64,000 bases of DNA from an uncultured Clostridia bacterium (GTDB taxonomy: Bacteria; Bacillota; Clostridia; Christensenellales; Aristaeellaceae): NCBI GenBank assembly GCA_947565865.1, contig CANOHT010000002.1, positions 62,001 through 126,000 on the forward strand, given 5' to 3'. The first letter of the stretch is position 1, and every line of letters starts with the position of its first letter. The notes beneath the pieces are model-generated. The model was given only the letters and a program-made list of their open reading frames with translations. It was not told the origin of the DNA and ran no database searches. This document shows, piece by piece, positions 43,673 to 53,526 of the stretch. A program made the position numbers and the translations under genes.

Positions 43673-44088
43673 GATTCCCTCTGGCTTTTAACTTTTGTAA
43701 AGGAGAAAGGACAGAAGCTGTCCCATCCCTGGCCAGATGATGGAACATGGTTCTATTGTGCTGGTTTTGCACCGTAAAGTCAATGCACTGGATGGCGTTT
43801 TTGTTTCTTATAGGTCGCGCTCCACGGTTTTTTTTCCGGGTTCTCCTTGCTATGGATTGGTTTTGTTCCTGGGGCACAGGGGCAAAGCGAAGGTGACAAT
43901 GGGTGCAGGGACAAAAAGCCGCGGCAGGACATCGCAGTGGCGAACCTGCCGCGGCGCCTGTTCGCGCCATGAATTCAGGTTTTCCGCCGGCAGCCCTGCT
44001 ACCGCCTCATGAACACGGAGGCGGCAAGCCTGCTTTCATGGGCTGTGAGGTATCCTGTTTTATGCGAGTTTCACGCGTGTTCCGCGCA
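43673..44088. other. Intergenic region with a promoter and a terminator
   Basis: No gene in these 416 bases. A minus-strand TTGACT near 43784-43779 with CACAAT 17 bases on could drive the exported protein gene. The terminator at 43913-43955 belongs to the Spo0A_C-like gene. Confidence 0.45.
43913..43955 (-). terminator. Intrinsic terminator, minus strand
   Basis: A perfect 11-bp stem (43955-43945 with 43928-43918) followed by TTTTT on the minus strand, downstream of the gene at 44089-44442. Confidence 0.85.
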
Positions 44089-44442
44089 TCAGCAGCGATT
44101 TCGCTTCGCCTCAAGCGGCGGCTGAATTTCCAGGGCGCAGTCCACCATCAAGCTGAGAAACTCGCTGACCGACGGACACCACAACAGACGGTATCCCGCC
44201 GCCTGCCGCATGGCTTCGGGGTCGTTGTCCCAGGCGCGGCGAATCAGGGTACGGAGATTCCGCTCAATGGAACGCTCGTTGCAGCAGAAAAGCGCTGCCA
44301 TGGGCGTGAAAAGGTGCTTTTTCATGTTGCACAGGCGCGACGGCTCGTCGATGGCCAAACGGATTGCGTGGCAGGCCAAATCATAGCCCTTGTAATGGCG
44401 GCCAACGCCCAGAGTATGGAGAATACATTCTACATTTTTCAT
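44089..44442 (-). CDS. Stand-alone Spo0A C-terminal-type DNA-binding domain protein
   Basis: A 117-residue protein that matches the Spo0A effector domain over nearly its whole length: LGVGRHYKGYDLACHAIRLA, a Lys-His-Leu-Phe-Thr-Pro block, SIERNLRTLIRRAW (recognition-helix region of Spo0A: ERAIRHAIEVAW) and the PSVSEFLSLMVD end. There is no receiver domain, and the protein starts directly with the helical DNA-binding part. AAGGGGGA precedes the ATG. It could bind Spo0A-box-like DNA without phosphorylation control. Several Cys residues are unusual for the domain. Confidence 0.85.
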   Translation of the reverse strand: MKNVECILHTLGVGRHYKGYDLACHAIRLAIDEPSRLCNMKKHLFTPMAALFCCNERSIERNLRTLIRRAWDNDPEAMRQAAGYRLLWCPSVSEFLSLMVDCALEIQPPLEAKRNRC

Positions 44443-44652
44443 TCAAAAATCCCCCTTCCATGGTTTCTTGGATGCAAATCGGCGGTGTGGCAAAAGGGCT
44501 GTTAGAATCGGAATTCACGCGAATCATGCGCAATTCCTGTAACAGAGCGCTATATGCTCATCTGATATGAAAGAAAAAGGAAACCAGCGGGGTGCGCAGG
44601 GCCTGGAAGCCTGGGGGAAACGCCCGGTTCCCCGGGGAGAATAGACTTTTTC

Positions 44653-44681
44653 TTGACGAAAATGTCCAAAAACGCTATAAT
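44653..44681 (+). promoter_or_regulatory. Sigma-A promoter upstream of the small exported protein and secDF
   Basis: TTGACG (44653-44658), 17-base spacer, TATAAT (44676-44681). Confidence 0.88.
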
Positions 44682-44736
44682 CATCTTATATGTGTATGCG
44701 GGCACGGCGACGCGTCCGACAAAGGAGGGAGCGGCA

Positions 44737-45075
44737 ATGCGGCATGGGGGCCTGTGGGCCTTAGGCGTTGCGCTGCTCCTTTTGCTGGGCGCAGGCGCGC
44801 TGGTGGAGGGCCCTGACGCGGCGGAAGTCCCGCCGTCGCCCGTGCCAATCTCAGCGGCGGCCATCCTGCCCTCGGCGGAAGGCCAGGCTCAGCAGACGGC
44901 GACGGTCGTGCCCAGAGGCTGGCGGGCTGATCGCCGGCTGGCCTCGGGACAGGCGGAGCGCGCAGGCCTTCCCGTCATCCGCCCGGTGTGCGATGGCAAC
45001 GGCTATCCTTTGGGCGCCTTGAGCTATGTACGCACGGTATACACGGTCTGCCGCCCGGAGGCTTTGGCCGGATAG
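44737..45075 (+). CDS. Small exported or anchored protein of unknown function
   Basis: A 112-residue protein starting at the ATG with AAAGGAGGG upstream (the frame is open further 5' but overlaps the promoter). One hydrophobic segment (about residues 5-24) and a Pro/Ala-rich mature part. No family recognised. It is the first gene after the promoter at 44653 and 61 bases before secD, so it is probably co-transcribed with secDF. Confidence 0.65.
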   Translation: MRHGGLWALGVALLLLLGAGALVEGPDAAEVPPSPVPISAAAILPSAEGQAQQTATVVPRGWRADRRLASGQAERAGLPVIRPVCDGNGYPLGALSYVRTVYTVCRPEALAG

Positions 45076-45136
45076 GCTGCGCCGGATGGGTCGTCCATGA
45101 GGTTTTCCAATTTTGAATGGAGAGGAAGCAAGCGAT

Positions 45137-46465
45137 ATGAAGTCCAACAATCGCAAGCGCATGAACGGCAAAACCAAGGCCGTCATCGCGCTGTCCATCA
45201 TGCTGGTGCTGACCATCGTCATCGGCGTACTCGGCTTCACCGGTATGCCCCTTGACAGCCGCGGTCTGTACAAGCTCAAGACCTGGCTCCCCACCACGGA
45301 CGCGGCTGCCTGGCCCACGTCCCTGCCCCTGGGCCTTGACCTGCGCGGCGGCGTGTTCGTCGAGTATTCCGCCGCCCGGCCCGAAAACAGCGAGGCCAAC
45401 TTTGATTCCCTGGTCAGCGGCACCATCGGCGTCATTCAGCAGCGCTTGACCGACAAGGGCTACGCGGAAAGCACCGTGCAGCGAATCGGCGGCGACGGCA
45501 TCCGCGTGGAGATCCCCGACGTGACCGATCCCAGCGCCGTGCTGGATCTGATCGGCTCCCCGGCCCAGATGGATTTCCGCGGCCCTGACGGCGTGACCTT
45601 CATGACCGGCGACATGGTGGAGACCGCCAATGTGGCCTATCAGGACGGCGAGTACGTCGTGGCCTTCCAGCTCAATGACGAGGGCGGCCGCATCTTCGCG
45701 GAGAAGACCGCCGAGTTCCTGGGCCGGAACATCACCATCTACCTGGACGACGCCGTGCTGGTGGACGCCACCGTGCAGTCCGTCATTACCGGCGGCAGCG
45801 GCGTGATTAACGGCATGGGCGGCGAGGAGCGCGCCCGCACCGTGGCGGCGCAGATTCAGTCCGGCGCTCTGCCCCTGGTGCTGACCCAGCAGAAGGTTGA
45901 TACCGTGTCCGCCACCCTGGGCGACGATGCCCTGTCCACGTCCGTTCTGGCCGCCTTCATCGGCATCCTGCTGGTGATGTTGGTCATGGTTCTGCGCTAC
46001 CGCCTCAACGGCATCGTTGCCTCTTGGGCGCTGTGCGTGTACATCATCGTGCTGTTCTTCCTCATCGCCGTGATTCCCGGCATCCAGCTGACCCTGCCCG
46101 GTTTGGCGGGTATCGTGCTGGGCATCGGCATGGCGGTGGACGCCAACGTGATTATCTTCGAGCGCTTCAATGAGGAGGTTCGCGCGGGCAAGCCCCTGAA
46201 GGCCTCCGTTCGCGCCGGCTTCAAGAACGCCATGAGCGCCATCCTGGACGCCAACGTGACCACCATGATCGCCGCCATCGTGCTGCTGATCTACGGCACC
46301 GGCTCCATTCAGGGCTTTGCTAAAACCCTGCTGCTGGGCGTGGTGACCTCCATGTTCACCGCTGTGGTCGTGACGCGCTTCCTGATGAAGAATATTGTGA
46401 ACCTGGGCCGGATGGACGCAAAGCTGTTCACCTCCGGTCTCCAGGCGCGGAAGGAGGAGCAGTAA
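45137..46465 (+). CDS. secD: Protein translocase subunit SecD
   Basis: A 442-residue membrane protein with one N-terminal helix, a periplasmic-side P1 domain that begins with GLDLRGGVFVEY, and five C-terminal helices with the GIVLGIGMAVDANVIIFER motif. It uses the proton motive force to finish SecYEG-dependent export. The ATG at 45137 follows AGAGGAAG; the open frame to 45113 is not needed. It overlaps secF by one base (TAATG). Confidence 0.95.
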   Translation: MKSNNRKRMNGKTKAVIALSIMLVLTIVIGVLGFTGMPLDSRGLYKLKTWLPTTDAAAWPTSLPLGLDLRGGVFVEYSAARPENSEANFDSLVSGTIGVIQQRLTDKGYAESTVQRIGGDGIRVEIPDVTDPSAVLDLIGSPAQMDFRGPDGVTFMTGDMVETANVAYQDGEYVVAFQLNDEGGRIFAEKTAEFLGRNITIYLDDAVLVDATVQSVITGGSGVINGMGGEERARTVAAQIQSGALPLVLTQQKVDTVSATLGDDALSTSVLAAFIGILLVMLVMVLRYRLNGIVASWALCVYIIVLFFLIAVIPGIQLTLPGLAGIVLGIGMAVDANVIIFERFNEEVRAGKPLKASVRAGFKNAMSAILDANVTTMIAAIVLLIYGTGSIQGFAKTLLLGVVTSMFTAVVVTRFLMKNIVNLGRMDAKLFTSGLQARKEEQ

Positions 46466-47367
46466 TGGCCATCAAGAATCGTTCCAGGATTTGCCTGATG
46501 ATTTCTGCCGCCATCATGGCGGTGGCGCTGGTGATGTCCCTTTTTGGCGCGGGCATCAACCTGGGCATCGACTTTGCGGGCGGTCTGTCCATGCAGTACA
46601 GCATGGGCGGCGAATTTGACCAGGAGGATCTGCGCGCCGTGCTCAATGACATGGGCGTGGGCGATTATACCCTGACGGTGCAAGGTGCCAACCGTGACGA
46701 GGTGAACATCCGCATCAAGAGCGTGGATGAAGAAGGCGTCCAGGGCGTACAGGAGAATTTCCAGGCGGGCCTGATGGAGAAGTATCCCAACATGGTTGCC
46801 GCAGGCGAGGTGAACTACGTTGGCCCCGTGGCTGGCGCGACCCTGCTGCAGAACGCCATCGTCTCCGTGCTGCTGGCTTCCGTGCTGATGCTGATCTACA
46901 TTGCCATCCGTTTTGACTTCAACTCCGGCGTGGCGGCTGTGGCGGGCCTCCTGCATGACGTGCTGATGATGCTGTCCTTCATGGTTCTGCTTCGTTCCGT
47001 CATCCAGATGAACTCCTCCTTCATCGCGGCCATGCTGACCATCGTGGGCTATTCCATCAACAACACCATCGTCATCTTCGACCGCATTCGCGAGAATGCC
47101 AAGAAGATGCCCTCGGATGCCCGCGCAAACGTGGTGAACCGTTCCGTCAAGGAGTGCCTGGGCCGTACCATCAACACCACCCTGACGACGCTGATTACCA
47201 TTGTGGCCCTGTATGTGCTGGGTGTGGACGCCATCAAGGAATTCGCCCTGCCCATCATCGTCGGCATCCTGTCGGGCGTATACAGCGCCAACATGATTAA
47301 CGGTTACATCTGGGCGGCGCTGGAGGAAAACAAGCGCGCTCCCAAGGCGAAGAAGGCGGCCAAGTAA
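46465..47367 (+). CDS. secF: Protein translocase subunit SecF
   Basis: A 300-residue partner of SecD with the same plan: first helix, GIDFAGGLSMQY motif, P4 region, then five helices including GYSINNTIVIFDRIRE. AAGGAGGAG precedes the ATG, which overlaps the secD stop. In Clostridia secDF commonly precedes recJ, as here. Confidence 0.95.
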   Translation: MAIKNRSRICLMISAAIMAVALVMSLFGAGINLGIDFAGGLSMQYSMGGEFDQEDLRAVLNDMGVGDYTLTVQGANRDEVNIRIKSVDEEGVQGVQENFQAGLMEKYPNMVAAGEVNYVGPVAGATLLQNAIVSVLLASVLMLIYIAIRFDFNSGVAAVAGLLHDVLMMLSFMVLLRSVIQMNSSFIAAMLTIVGYSINNTIVIFDRIRENAKKMPSDARANVVNRSVKECLGRTINTTLTTLITIVALYVLGVDAIKEFALPIIVGILSGVYSANMINGYIWAALEENKRAPKAKKAAK

Positions 47368-47710
47368 TCCAGGCCGCGTCTCCATCAGATTGTCGTTGGA
47401 AGCGGAACGTGGCGCCAGAGGGCCCCAGGTTCTCTGGCGCCTGACCGAAAATCGGCGAGCCTCTACGGGGCGTTAAGACGGGGCCCAGTCCCTGTATGGC
47501 GATTTTGCGCTTTTACGGCAGAAAAAGCTTTCCCGCACAGCCGCTGAGGGCGCGCGGGGAGGCGGGGCGAAGCCCCATGAAAAAAGCGGCTTTGCCTCTT
47601 TTTCGACACCCTGAGCGGAGGAACCTGCCTGAGGGCGGTTCCTCCGCTTTATGCGTACAGTGGAACCTCGCGGACAATGCCGCCGTCAGCACCAAAGAGG
47701 AGGAAAGCTC
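47368..47710. other. Non-coding stretch between secF and recJ
   Basis: No gene. It has a perfect 10-bp hairpin (47411-47420 with 47432-47441) soon after secF and an 11-bp terminator-like hairpin (47615-47625 with 47637-47647) followed by TTT. The second could attenuate or end read-through into recJ. Confidence 0.5.
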
Positions 47711-50026
47711 ATGCTGCAATTCATCCGCCGGGGCGCGGACAATGCCCAGCCCCTTGGGGATCATCCGCTGTGGCTGTCCACCCTGCTGCGCAGCCGGGGT
47801 GTGGATACTTTGGAGAAGGCCGAGCGCTTCCTTCACCCCGATCTGAGTCAGCTGCACGATCCCCTGCTGATGCCGGGGATGGACAAGGCGGTGCGGCTGA
47901 TCCGTGAGGCGGCGGCGGAAGGCGCGCCAGTCATCATTTACGGCGACTATGACGTGGACGGCGTGTGCGCCACATCCATCCTTCTGGAGACCCTTTCGGA
48001 CATGGGGGTGAAGGCGGACTTCCGCATTCCCAGCCGCCACGGGGAGGGCTACGGTCTGAACCAGGAGGCCGTGCGGCGGATGGCGGAGGATCACCGCCTG
48101 CTCATCACGGTGGACTGCGGCGTGACCAACCATGAGGAGGTCAGGCTGGCGCAGATGCTGGGCATGACGGTGATCGTCACCGACCACCACCAGCTGGCGG
48201 ATACCCCCTCCCCTGCCGACGTGGTGCTCAATCCCCTTCTGGGGGACTATCCCTTCCGGCGGCTGTGCGGCGCGGGGGTGGCCCTGAAGCTGACCCAGGC
48301 GCTCCTGGGCATGGAGGCCGTTACCCGCCGATTGGAGCTGGCGGCGCTGGCTACCGTGGCGGACATCGTACCCCTGATTGATGAGAACCGCGTCATCGTC
48401 AAGGAGGGACTGCGGATGATGGCCGAGACCGCCCGCCCTGGGCTGAAGGCCATGATGCTGCTCGGCGGCGTCACCCCGCCGGTGAACGCCGGGCATGTTG
48501 GCTTCCGTCTGGCCCCCCGGCTCAATGCCGGCGGCCGCCTGGAGGATGCCTCCCAGGGCGTGATCCTGCTGACCACCCGGGACGCCGAGGAGGCTGAGCG
48601 CATCGCCGCTCATCTGGAGCAGAACAACCAGCAGCGTCAGGCGCTGGAGCAGGAGATCACCCAGGCGGCGCTGGCGGCCATCCGCACCTCGGTGGATTTT
48701 TACGAGGATCGGATCATCATCGTCCAGGGGGAAGGCTGGAACAGCGGCGTCATCGGTCTGGCGGCGGGGCGCATCTGCGAGCGCTATCATTTCCCTACCA
48801 TTGTTTTGTCCCGGCAGGAGGATGTGGCGGTAGGCTCCTGCCGCTCTATTCCGGGGGTCAACATCCACGCCATGCTATCCACCTGCAAGGATTTGTTCCT
48901 TCGCTTTGGCGGGCACGAGCAGGCGGCGGGACTGACCATGAAGGCGGAATGGGTGCCCGAGCTGCGTCGTCGGCTGAACCTGGCCATCCGGGAAAACTGC
49001 GACCCGGCCTGCTATATTCCCGCCAAGGAGTACGATCTGCCCCTGCCTCTGAGCCAGGTCAATCTGGAGCTCATCGACCGCCTGGAGCTGCTTCAGCCCA
49101 CGGGCTACGGCAATCCGTCTCCGGTGTTCCTCCTGCGGGACGGCCAGGTGCAGCTGATGCGCCGGGTGGGTCGGGAACGGCAGCACCTGAAGCTGTCCCT
49201 GCTGGACGGCGATTCCGTCCGGGACGGCATCGCTTTTTCCATGGGAGATATGGCGGAGGCGGGGCTGGAGCGGGTGGACGCGGTGTTTACCCCCGAGCGC
49301 AACGAATTCATGGGTCGAGTGACGGCGCAGTTGCAGGTGCAGGCCATGCGCCCGGCGGAGGGCTTCGCCGCCCTCCCCGGCCCGGAGGCGCTTTTCCGGG
49401 GGCTTTTGCAGGAGATAGTGGCGCTGGCGGCGAATAATATCAAGATTCCCGAGCCCCTGCCGACAACGACCTCCGCCGCGGTGAAAAAGCTGATGAAGCC
49501 CGGTCGGGGCGTGCTGCTCATCGCTCACGAGCGGGAGCGGGCGGCGGCCTTCCTGGTGGATGGCGGCGCGGATGTGGCGGTGGGCGCGGTGCGGGATGAG
49601 CGCGCCTTCAATACGGTGCTCTGCGCGCCGGATCTGTCCCGGCTACGGGATGTATGGCAGGAGATTGTGCTGCTGGACGGCGACGTGCTGCCCGGGGAGG
49701 CGGCGGCTATTCAGGCGAAGTGCCCTCGGGCGCGGCTGAAGTGCCTGCGGGCTAATCCGGCCATGGCGGCGCAGATAGCCTCCCTGGCGCTCCCGGACGA
49801 GCCGCTGCGGGCGCTGTACCGGCGGCTTCGGGTGGGTGGGAACCTGGCGCTGGCCGCGCTGGCCCGGGATACCGGACTCACGGAGGCCCAGGTGCTCACG
49901 GGGCTGACCGCCTTCCATCAGGTGAAGCTGGCGGAATTTTCCCTGGAGCCCTTTGCCCTGCGCCTGCTGCCGCCGGTGAAGTGCAGCATGGCGGACAGCG
50001 CCGTGATCCGCTACCTGCGGGGCTGA
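47711..50026 (+). CDS. recJ: Single-stranded-DNA-specific exonuclease RecJ
   Basis: A 771-residue 5'-3' exonuclease used in recombination and mismatch repair. DHH motifs are YGDYDVDGVC, VDCGVTN and VTDHHQ; the DHHA1 motif is RFGGHEQAAGL; an OB-like domain follows. A C-terminal extension of about 200 residues is typical of Firmicute RecJ. The ATG at 47711 follows GAGGAGGAAAG. It is followed by rel, the usual order (apt, often between them, is missing). Confidence 0.95.
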   Translation: MLQFIRRGADNAQPLGDHPLWLSTLLRSRGVDTLEKAERFLHPDLSQLHDPLLMPGMDKAVRLIREAAAEGAPVIIYGDYDVDGVCATSILLETLSDMGVKADFRIPSRHGEGYGLNQEAVRRMAEDHRLLITVDCGVTNHEEVRLAQMLGMTVIVTDHHQLADTPSPADVVLNPLLGDYPFRRLCGAGVALKLTQALLGMEAVTRRLELAALATVADIVPLIDENRVIVKEGLRMMAETARPGLKAMMLLGGVTPPVNAGHVGFRLAPRLNAGGRLEDASQGVILLTTRDAEEAERIAAHLEQNNQQRQALEQEITQAALAAIRTSVDFYEDRIIIVQGEGWNSGVIGLAAGRICERYHFPTIVLSRQEDVAVGSCRSIPGVNIHAMLSTCKDLFLRFGGHEQAAGLTMKAEWVPELRRRLNLAIRENCDPACYIPAKEYDLPLPLSQVNLELIDRLELLQPTGYGNPSPVFLLRDGQVQLMRRVGRERQHLKLSLLDGDSVRDGIAFSMGDMAEAGLERVDAVFTPERNEFMGRVTAQLQVQAMRPAEGFAALPGPEALFRGLLQEIVALAANNIKIPEPLPTTTSAAVKKLMKPGRGVLLIAHERERAAAFLVDGGADVAVGAVRDERAFNTVLCAPDLSRLRDVWQEIVLLDGDVLPGEAAAIQAKCPRARLKCLRANPAMAAQIASLALPDEPLRALYRRLRVGGNLALAALARDTGLTEAQVLTGLTAFHQVKLAEFSLEPFALRLLPPVKCSMADSAVIRYLRG

Positions 50027-50080
50027 TATGGAACGAACAAGGCCGGAGGCGCATGCCGTCCGGCTGGAAAGGAGGCCGCG

Positions 50081-52288
50081 GTGCCGTATTCCGTTTATGA
50101 AGCGATGCCTATGGATCAAATGCTGGCGAGGGTGCAGAAATATACCCCCGGCGACGGCTGCCAGCTGGTCGAAAAGGCGTACAAGTTTGCCGAGCAGGCC
50201 CACGCCGGGCAGAAGCGCAAAAGTGGCGAGCCCTATTTTATTCACCCCTGCTTTGTAGCCAGCATTCTGACGGAGCTGATGATCGACCCGCCCACCATTG
50301 CCGCCGGCCTTCTGCATGATACGGTGGAGGATTGCGAGGGCATCACCCTGGATACCATCCGCCAGGAATTCGGCGAGGAGGTCGCCCACCTGGTGGACGG
50401 CGTGACCAAGCTGAACAGGCTGGACTTTGCCGACAAGGAGGAGGCCCAGGCCGAGTCCCTGCGCAAGATGATCCTGGCGATGAGCAAGGACATCCGCGTG
50501 GTGCTTATCAAGCTGGCGGATCGCCTGCACAACATGCGCACCATGAAGTTCCAGCGGGCCGAGCGTCAGGTGGCCATCGCCCGGGAAACGTTGGAAATTT
50601 ACGCTCCCCTGGCCCATCGCCTGGGCGTGTACGCCATCAAGCAGGAATTGGAGGATCTCTCCCTTCGATACATCGACCCGGCGGGCTACCAGAACCTGGT
50701 GCAGAAGGTGGGCCAGAAGCGCTCCGAGCGCCAGGAGAACATCCGCATGGTCATCTCCGAGCTTTCGGACAAGCTGGACGAGCAGCATATCCATTACGAC
50801 ATTGACGGGCGGCCCAAGCATTTTTACTCCATCTATCGCAAAATGGTCTTGCAGAACAAGCCCTTTGACCAGATTTACGATCTCATCGCCATCCGCGTGC
50901 TGGTAGACACCATCCCGGACTGCTACACGGTGCTGGGCATCGTCCATACCCTCTGGAACCAGATTCCCGGTCGGTTCAAGGATTACATCTCCGTGCCCAA
51001 GGGAAACATGTACCAGTCCCTGCACACCACGGTGGTGGGCGGACGGAAGATGCCCTTCCCCTTTGAGGTGCAGATCCGTACCTGGGAGATGCACCGCGTG
51101 GCCGAATACGGTATCGCGGCCCATTGGCGCTACAAGGAGGGTGCGGCGGGCGGCAACGACCTGGACAACAAGCTCTACTGGGTGCGGCAGATTCTCGACT
51201 GGCAGAATGAAACCCGTGACAGCAAGGAGTTTATCGACACCCTCAAAACCGATCTGTTCTCCGAGGAGGTCTTCCTCTTTACCCCCAAGGGCGACGTGGT
51301 TTCCATGGTGAAGGGTGCCACGCCCCTGGATTTCGCCTACCGCATTCACAGCGCCGTGGGCAACAAATGCGTGGGCGCCAAGGTCAACGGCAAAATCGTT
51401 CCCCTGGATACGCCATTGGAGACAGGAGACCGGGTGGAGATCATGACCTCCGCCTCCTGCAAAGGTCCCTCCAGCGACTGGCTGCGCATCTGCAAAACTC
51501 CCCAGGCCAAGGCAAAGATTCGCCAGTTCCTTAAAAAGGAATTGAAGGAAGAGAATATTGAGCTGGGCAAGTCCATGGTGGAAAGGGAGTGCAAGCGTCG
51601 GGGCGTGGCCATGTCCGACGTGGTGAAGCCGGAGTTCTACGACGGGATGCTGCGCAAGTACGGCTTCCAGTACATGGAGGATATCTACGGCGCGGTGGGC
51701 TACGGCGGCATGGCAGCCATGTACGTTGTGACCCGCCTGATGGACGAGCAGCGCGCGCAGCAGGCGGCGCAGGCCCCGAAGCTCGAGGAGCTGCCCACGG
51801 TGGAGCAGCACAGCCGCGCGTCCACCGCGGCCAAGACCAACCACGGCATCATCCTCCCCGGCAATGAGGATATGGACATCCCCGTGCGCTTTGCCAAGTG
51901 CTGCTCCCCTGTGCCGGGGGATGAGATCGTCGGGTACATCACCCGGGGCCGGGGCGTGACGATCCACAAGGCGGAGTGCGTCAACGCCATCAACGGCGAA
52001 AAAGAACGCCGGGTGAACGTAGCCTGGGCGGATACGGACACGGGCTCCTTCGCGGCCTCCATCAAGGTGGTGGCCTACGACCATGTGAGTCTGCTGGGCG
52101 AGGTCGCCACCTACATCGGGGAGATGAACGTGCCCATCAAGGCTATCTCCGCCCAGGTGGATGACAAAACCCGCACCTCCACCATCAAGCTGGTGCTGGA
52201 GGTCAAGTCCCGCGATCAGATGGACAAGGTGATCAAGCAGCTCCGGCGCAAGACGGACGTCATTGATGTTTTTCGTACCCAGGGCTGA
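50081..52288 (+). CDS. relA: Bifunctional (p)ppGpp synthetase/hydrolase Rel
   Basis: A 735-residue stringent-response enzyme starting at GTG with AAAGGAGG five bases upstream. The HD hydrolase domain is complete (LLHDTVEDC near residues 75-83). The synthetase domain follows (GRPKHFYSIYRKM, DLIAIRVLVDT), then TGS (VFLFTPKGDVVSM), a zinc-finger-like region with the CCSPVPGDEIVGY motif, and a C-terminal ACT domain. It should both make and degrade (p)ppGpp. Located between recJ and dtd as in other Clostridia. Confidence 0.96.
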   Translation: MPYSVYEAMPMDQMLARVQKYTPGDGCQLVEKAYKFAEQAHAGQKRKSGEPYFIHPCFVASILTELMIDPPTIAAGLLHDTVEDCEGITLDTIRQEFGEEVAHLVDGVTKLNRLDFADKEEAQAESLRKMILAMSKDIRVVLIKLADRLHNMRTMKFQRAERQVAIARETLEIYAPLAHRLGVYAIKQELEDLSLRYIDPAGYQNLVQKVGQKRSERQENIRMVISELSDKLDEQHIHYDIDGRPKHFYSIYRKMVLQNKPFDQIYDLIAIRVLVDTIPDCYTVLGIVHTLWNQIPGRFKDYISVPKGNMYQSLHTTVVGGRKMPFPFEVQIRTWEMHRVAEYGIAAHWRYKEGAAGGNDLDNKLYWVRQILDWQNETRDSKEFIDTLKTDLFSEEVFLFTPKGDVVSMVKGATPLDFAYRIHSAVGNKCVGAKVNGKIVPLDTPLETGDRVEIMTSASCKGPSSDWLRICKTPQAKAKIRQFLKKELKEENIELGKSMVERECKRRGVAMSDVVKPEFYDGMLRKYGFQYMEDIYGAVGYGGMAAMYVVTRLMDEQRAQQAAQAPKLEELPTVEQHSRASTAAKTNHGIILPGNEDMDIPVRFAKCCSPVPGDEIVGYITRGRGVTIHKAECVNAINGEKERRVNVAWADTDTGSFAASIKVVAYDHVSLLGEVATYIGEMNVPIKAISAQVDDKTRTSTIKLVLEVKSRDQMDKVIKQLRRKTDVIDVFRTQG

Positions 52289-52487
52289 CGGCGGACTGTC
52301 AATCAATAACCGGAGAGCCTCCTTTGCGGGCGGCCAAACGGACGAAGCCCCGGCACGGCGATTTGCCTGCTTTCGGCAGGAGTCGCTGCCTGAACATGAA
52401 TGGACGGCCGGGAGAAAAGCGGTTGCGCTCCAATAAATTGGCAGAGCGGCATGCCCGCTTTGCGGACACCCGGAAGGGAGTGAGCCT
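52289..52487. other. Gap between rel and dtd
   Basis: 199 bases with a small CCTGC/GCAGG hairpin near 52367-52381 and no convincing ORF or promoter. Confidence 0.35.
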
Positions 52488-52937
52488 GTGCGCTGTGTGA
52501 TTCAGCGGGTAACAAACGCCTCCGTGACAGTGGAGGGCGAGACGGTGGGCGCCATCGGGCGCGGCTTGATGGTGCTGGTGGGCGTGTGCGCGGATGACGG
52601 CGACCAGGACGTGAAGTACATGGCCGACAAGGTGCCCAACCTGCGCATCTTCGAGGATGACCAGGGCAAGATGAACCTTTCCCTCAAGGATGTGGGCGGG
52701 GACATCCTGGCCGTGAGCCAGTTTACCCTCTATGGGGATGCCCGGGGCAGCCGGAGACCCAGCTTCATCCAGGCGGCAAGGCCCGAGGAGGCCAACGCGC
52801 GCTACGAGCAGCTCATCGCCGCCTGGCGGGCTCAGGGCCTGCGGGTGGAGACGGGGCGGTTCCGGGCGGAGATGCAGGTGGCCCTGGTCAACGACGGCCC
52901 CGTGACCATCCTGATGGATTCCGCCAAAACCTTTTGA
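52488..52937 (+). CDS. dtd: D-aminoacyl-tRNA deacylase
   Basis: A 149-residue enzyme that removes D-amino acids (and Gly from tRNA(Ala)) from tRNAs. The SQFTLYGDARGSRRPSF motif (active-site SQFTL) and the C-terminal NDGPVTI (cross-subunit NxGPVT Gly-cisPro-type loop) are intact. It starts at GTG with GAAGGGAG upstream. It is 15 bases from the next gene. Confidence 0.96.
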   Translation: MRCVIQRVTNASVTVEGETVGAIGRGLMVLVGVCADDGDQDVKYMADKVPNLRIFEDDQGKMNLSLKDVGGDILAVSQFTLYGDARGSRRPSFIQAARPEEANARYEQLIAAWRAQGLRVETGRFRAEMQVALVNDGPVTILMDSAKTF

Positions 52938-52952
52938 CAGGAGGGACGCGCC

Positions 52953-53525
52953 ATGGACGACATTCGAATCAAGACCGTCCCCGTGGGCATGCTGGGCACC
53001 TGCTGCTACCTGCTGTGGCGGGAGGGCCGGGCGGACTGCGCGGTTGTCGACCCGGGCGCGGAGCCTGAACGCATTCGCGACGCGGCGGAAGGCCGGCGCA
53101 TCACGGACATCCTGCTCACCCACGGGCATTTTGACCATATCGGCGGCGTGGCGGCGCTGAAGGCGGAGGGGACGCGGCTCATCGTCCACCGTCTGGACGC
53201 GCCGCTGCTCAGCGATCCCCAGCGCAATGCCAGCTGGATGATCCGCGCAGCCGTTACCGCCCCTATGGCGGATACGCTGGTGCGGGACGGCGACCGCCTC
53301 ACCTGCGCCGGCATCGACTTCACGGTGCTGCATACCCCCGGCCACACCCCCGGCAGCGTCTGTTATCAGACGGAGGCGGGGCTGTTCACGGGGGATACCA
53401 TGTTCCACACCGGCTGGGGCCGAACCGACCTGCCCGGAGGCAGCGAGGCCGAGCTGCAGCGCTCCCTGGCGCGTGTGCGGCCCCTGGCCCAGACCATGAC
53501 CATCTATCCCGGACATGAGGCGTAG
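52953..53525 (+). CDS. MBL-fold metallo-hydrolase (glyoxalase II-like)
   Basis: A 190-residue binuclear metal hydrolase. Motifs in order: THGHFDHIGG (HxHxDH), HTPGHTPGS, GDTMFHTGWGRTDL, and YPGHE at the C-terminus. It probably hydrolyses thioesters. AGGAGGG precedes the ATG. It sits at its usual place between dtd and hemZ. Confidence 0.93.
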   Translation: MDDIRIKTVPVGMLGTCCYLLWREGRADCAVVDPGAEPERIRDAAEGRRITDILLTHGHFDHIGGVAALKAEGTRLIVHRLDAPLLSDPQRNASWMIRAAVTAPMADTLVRDGDRLTCAGIDFTVLHTPGHTPGSVCYQTEAGLFTGDTMFHTGWGRTDLPGGSEAELQRSLARVRPLAQTMTIYPGHEA

Positions 53526-53526
53526 C

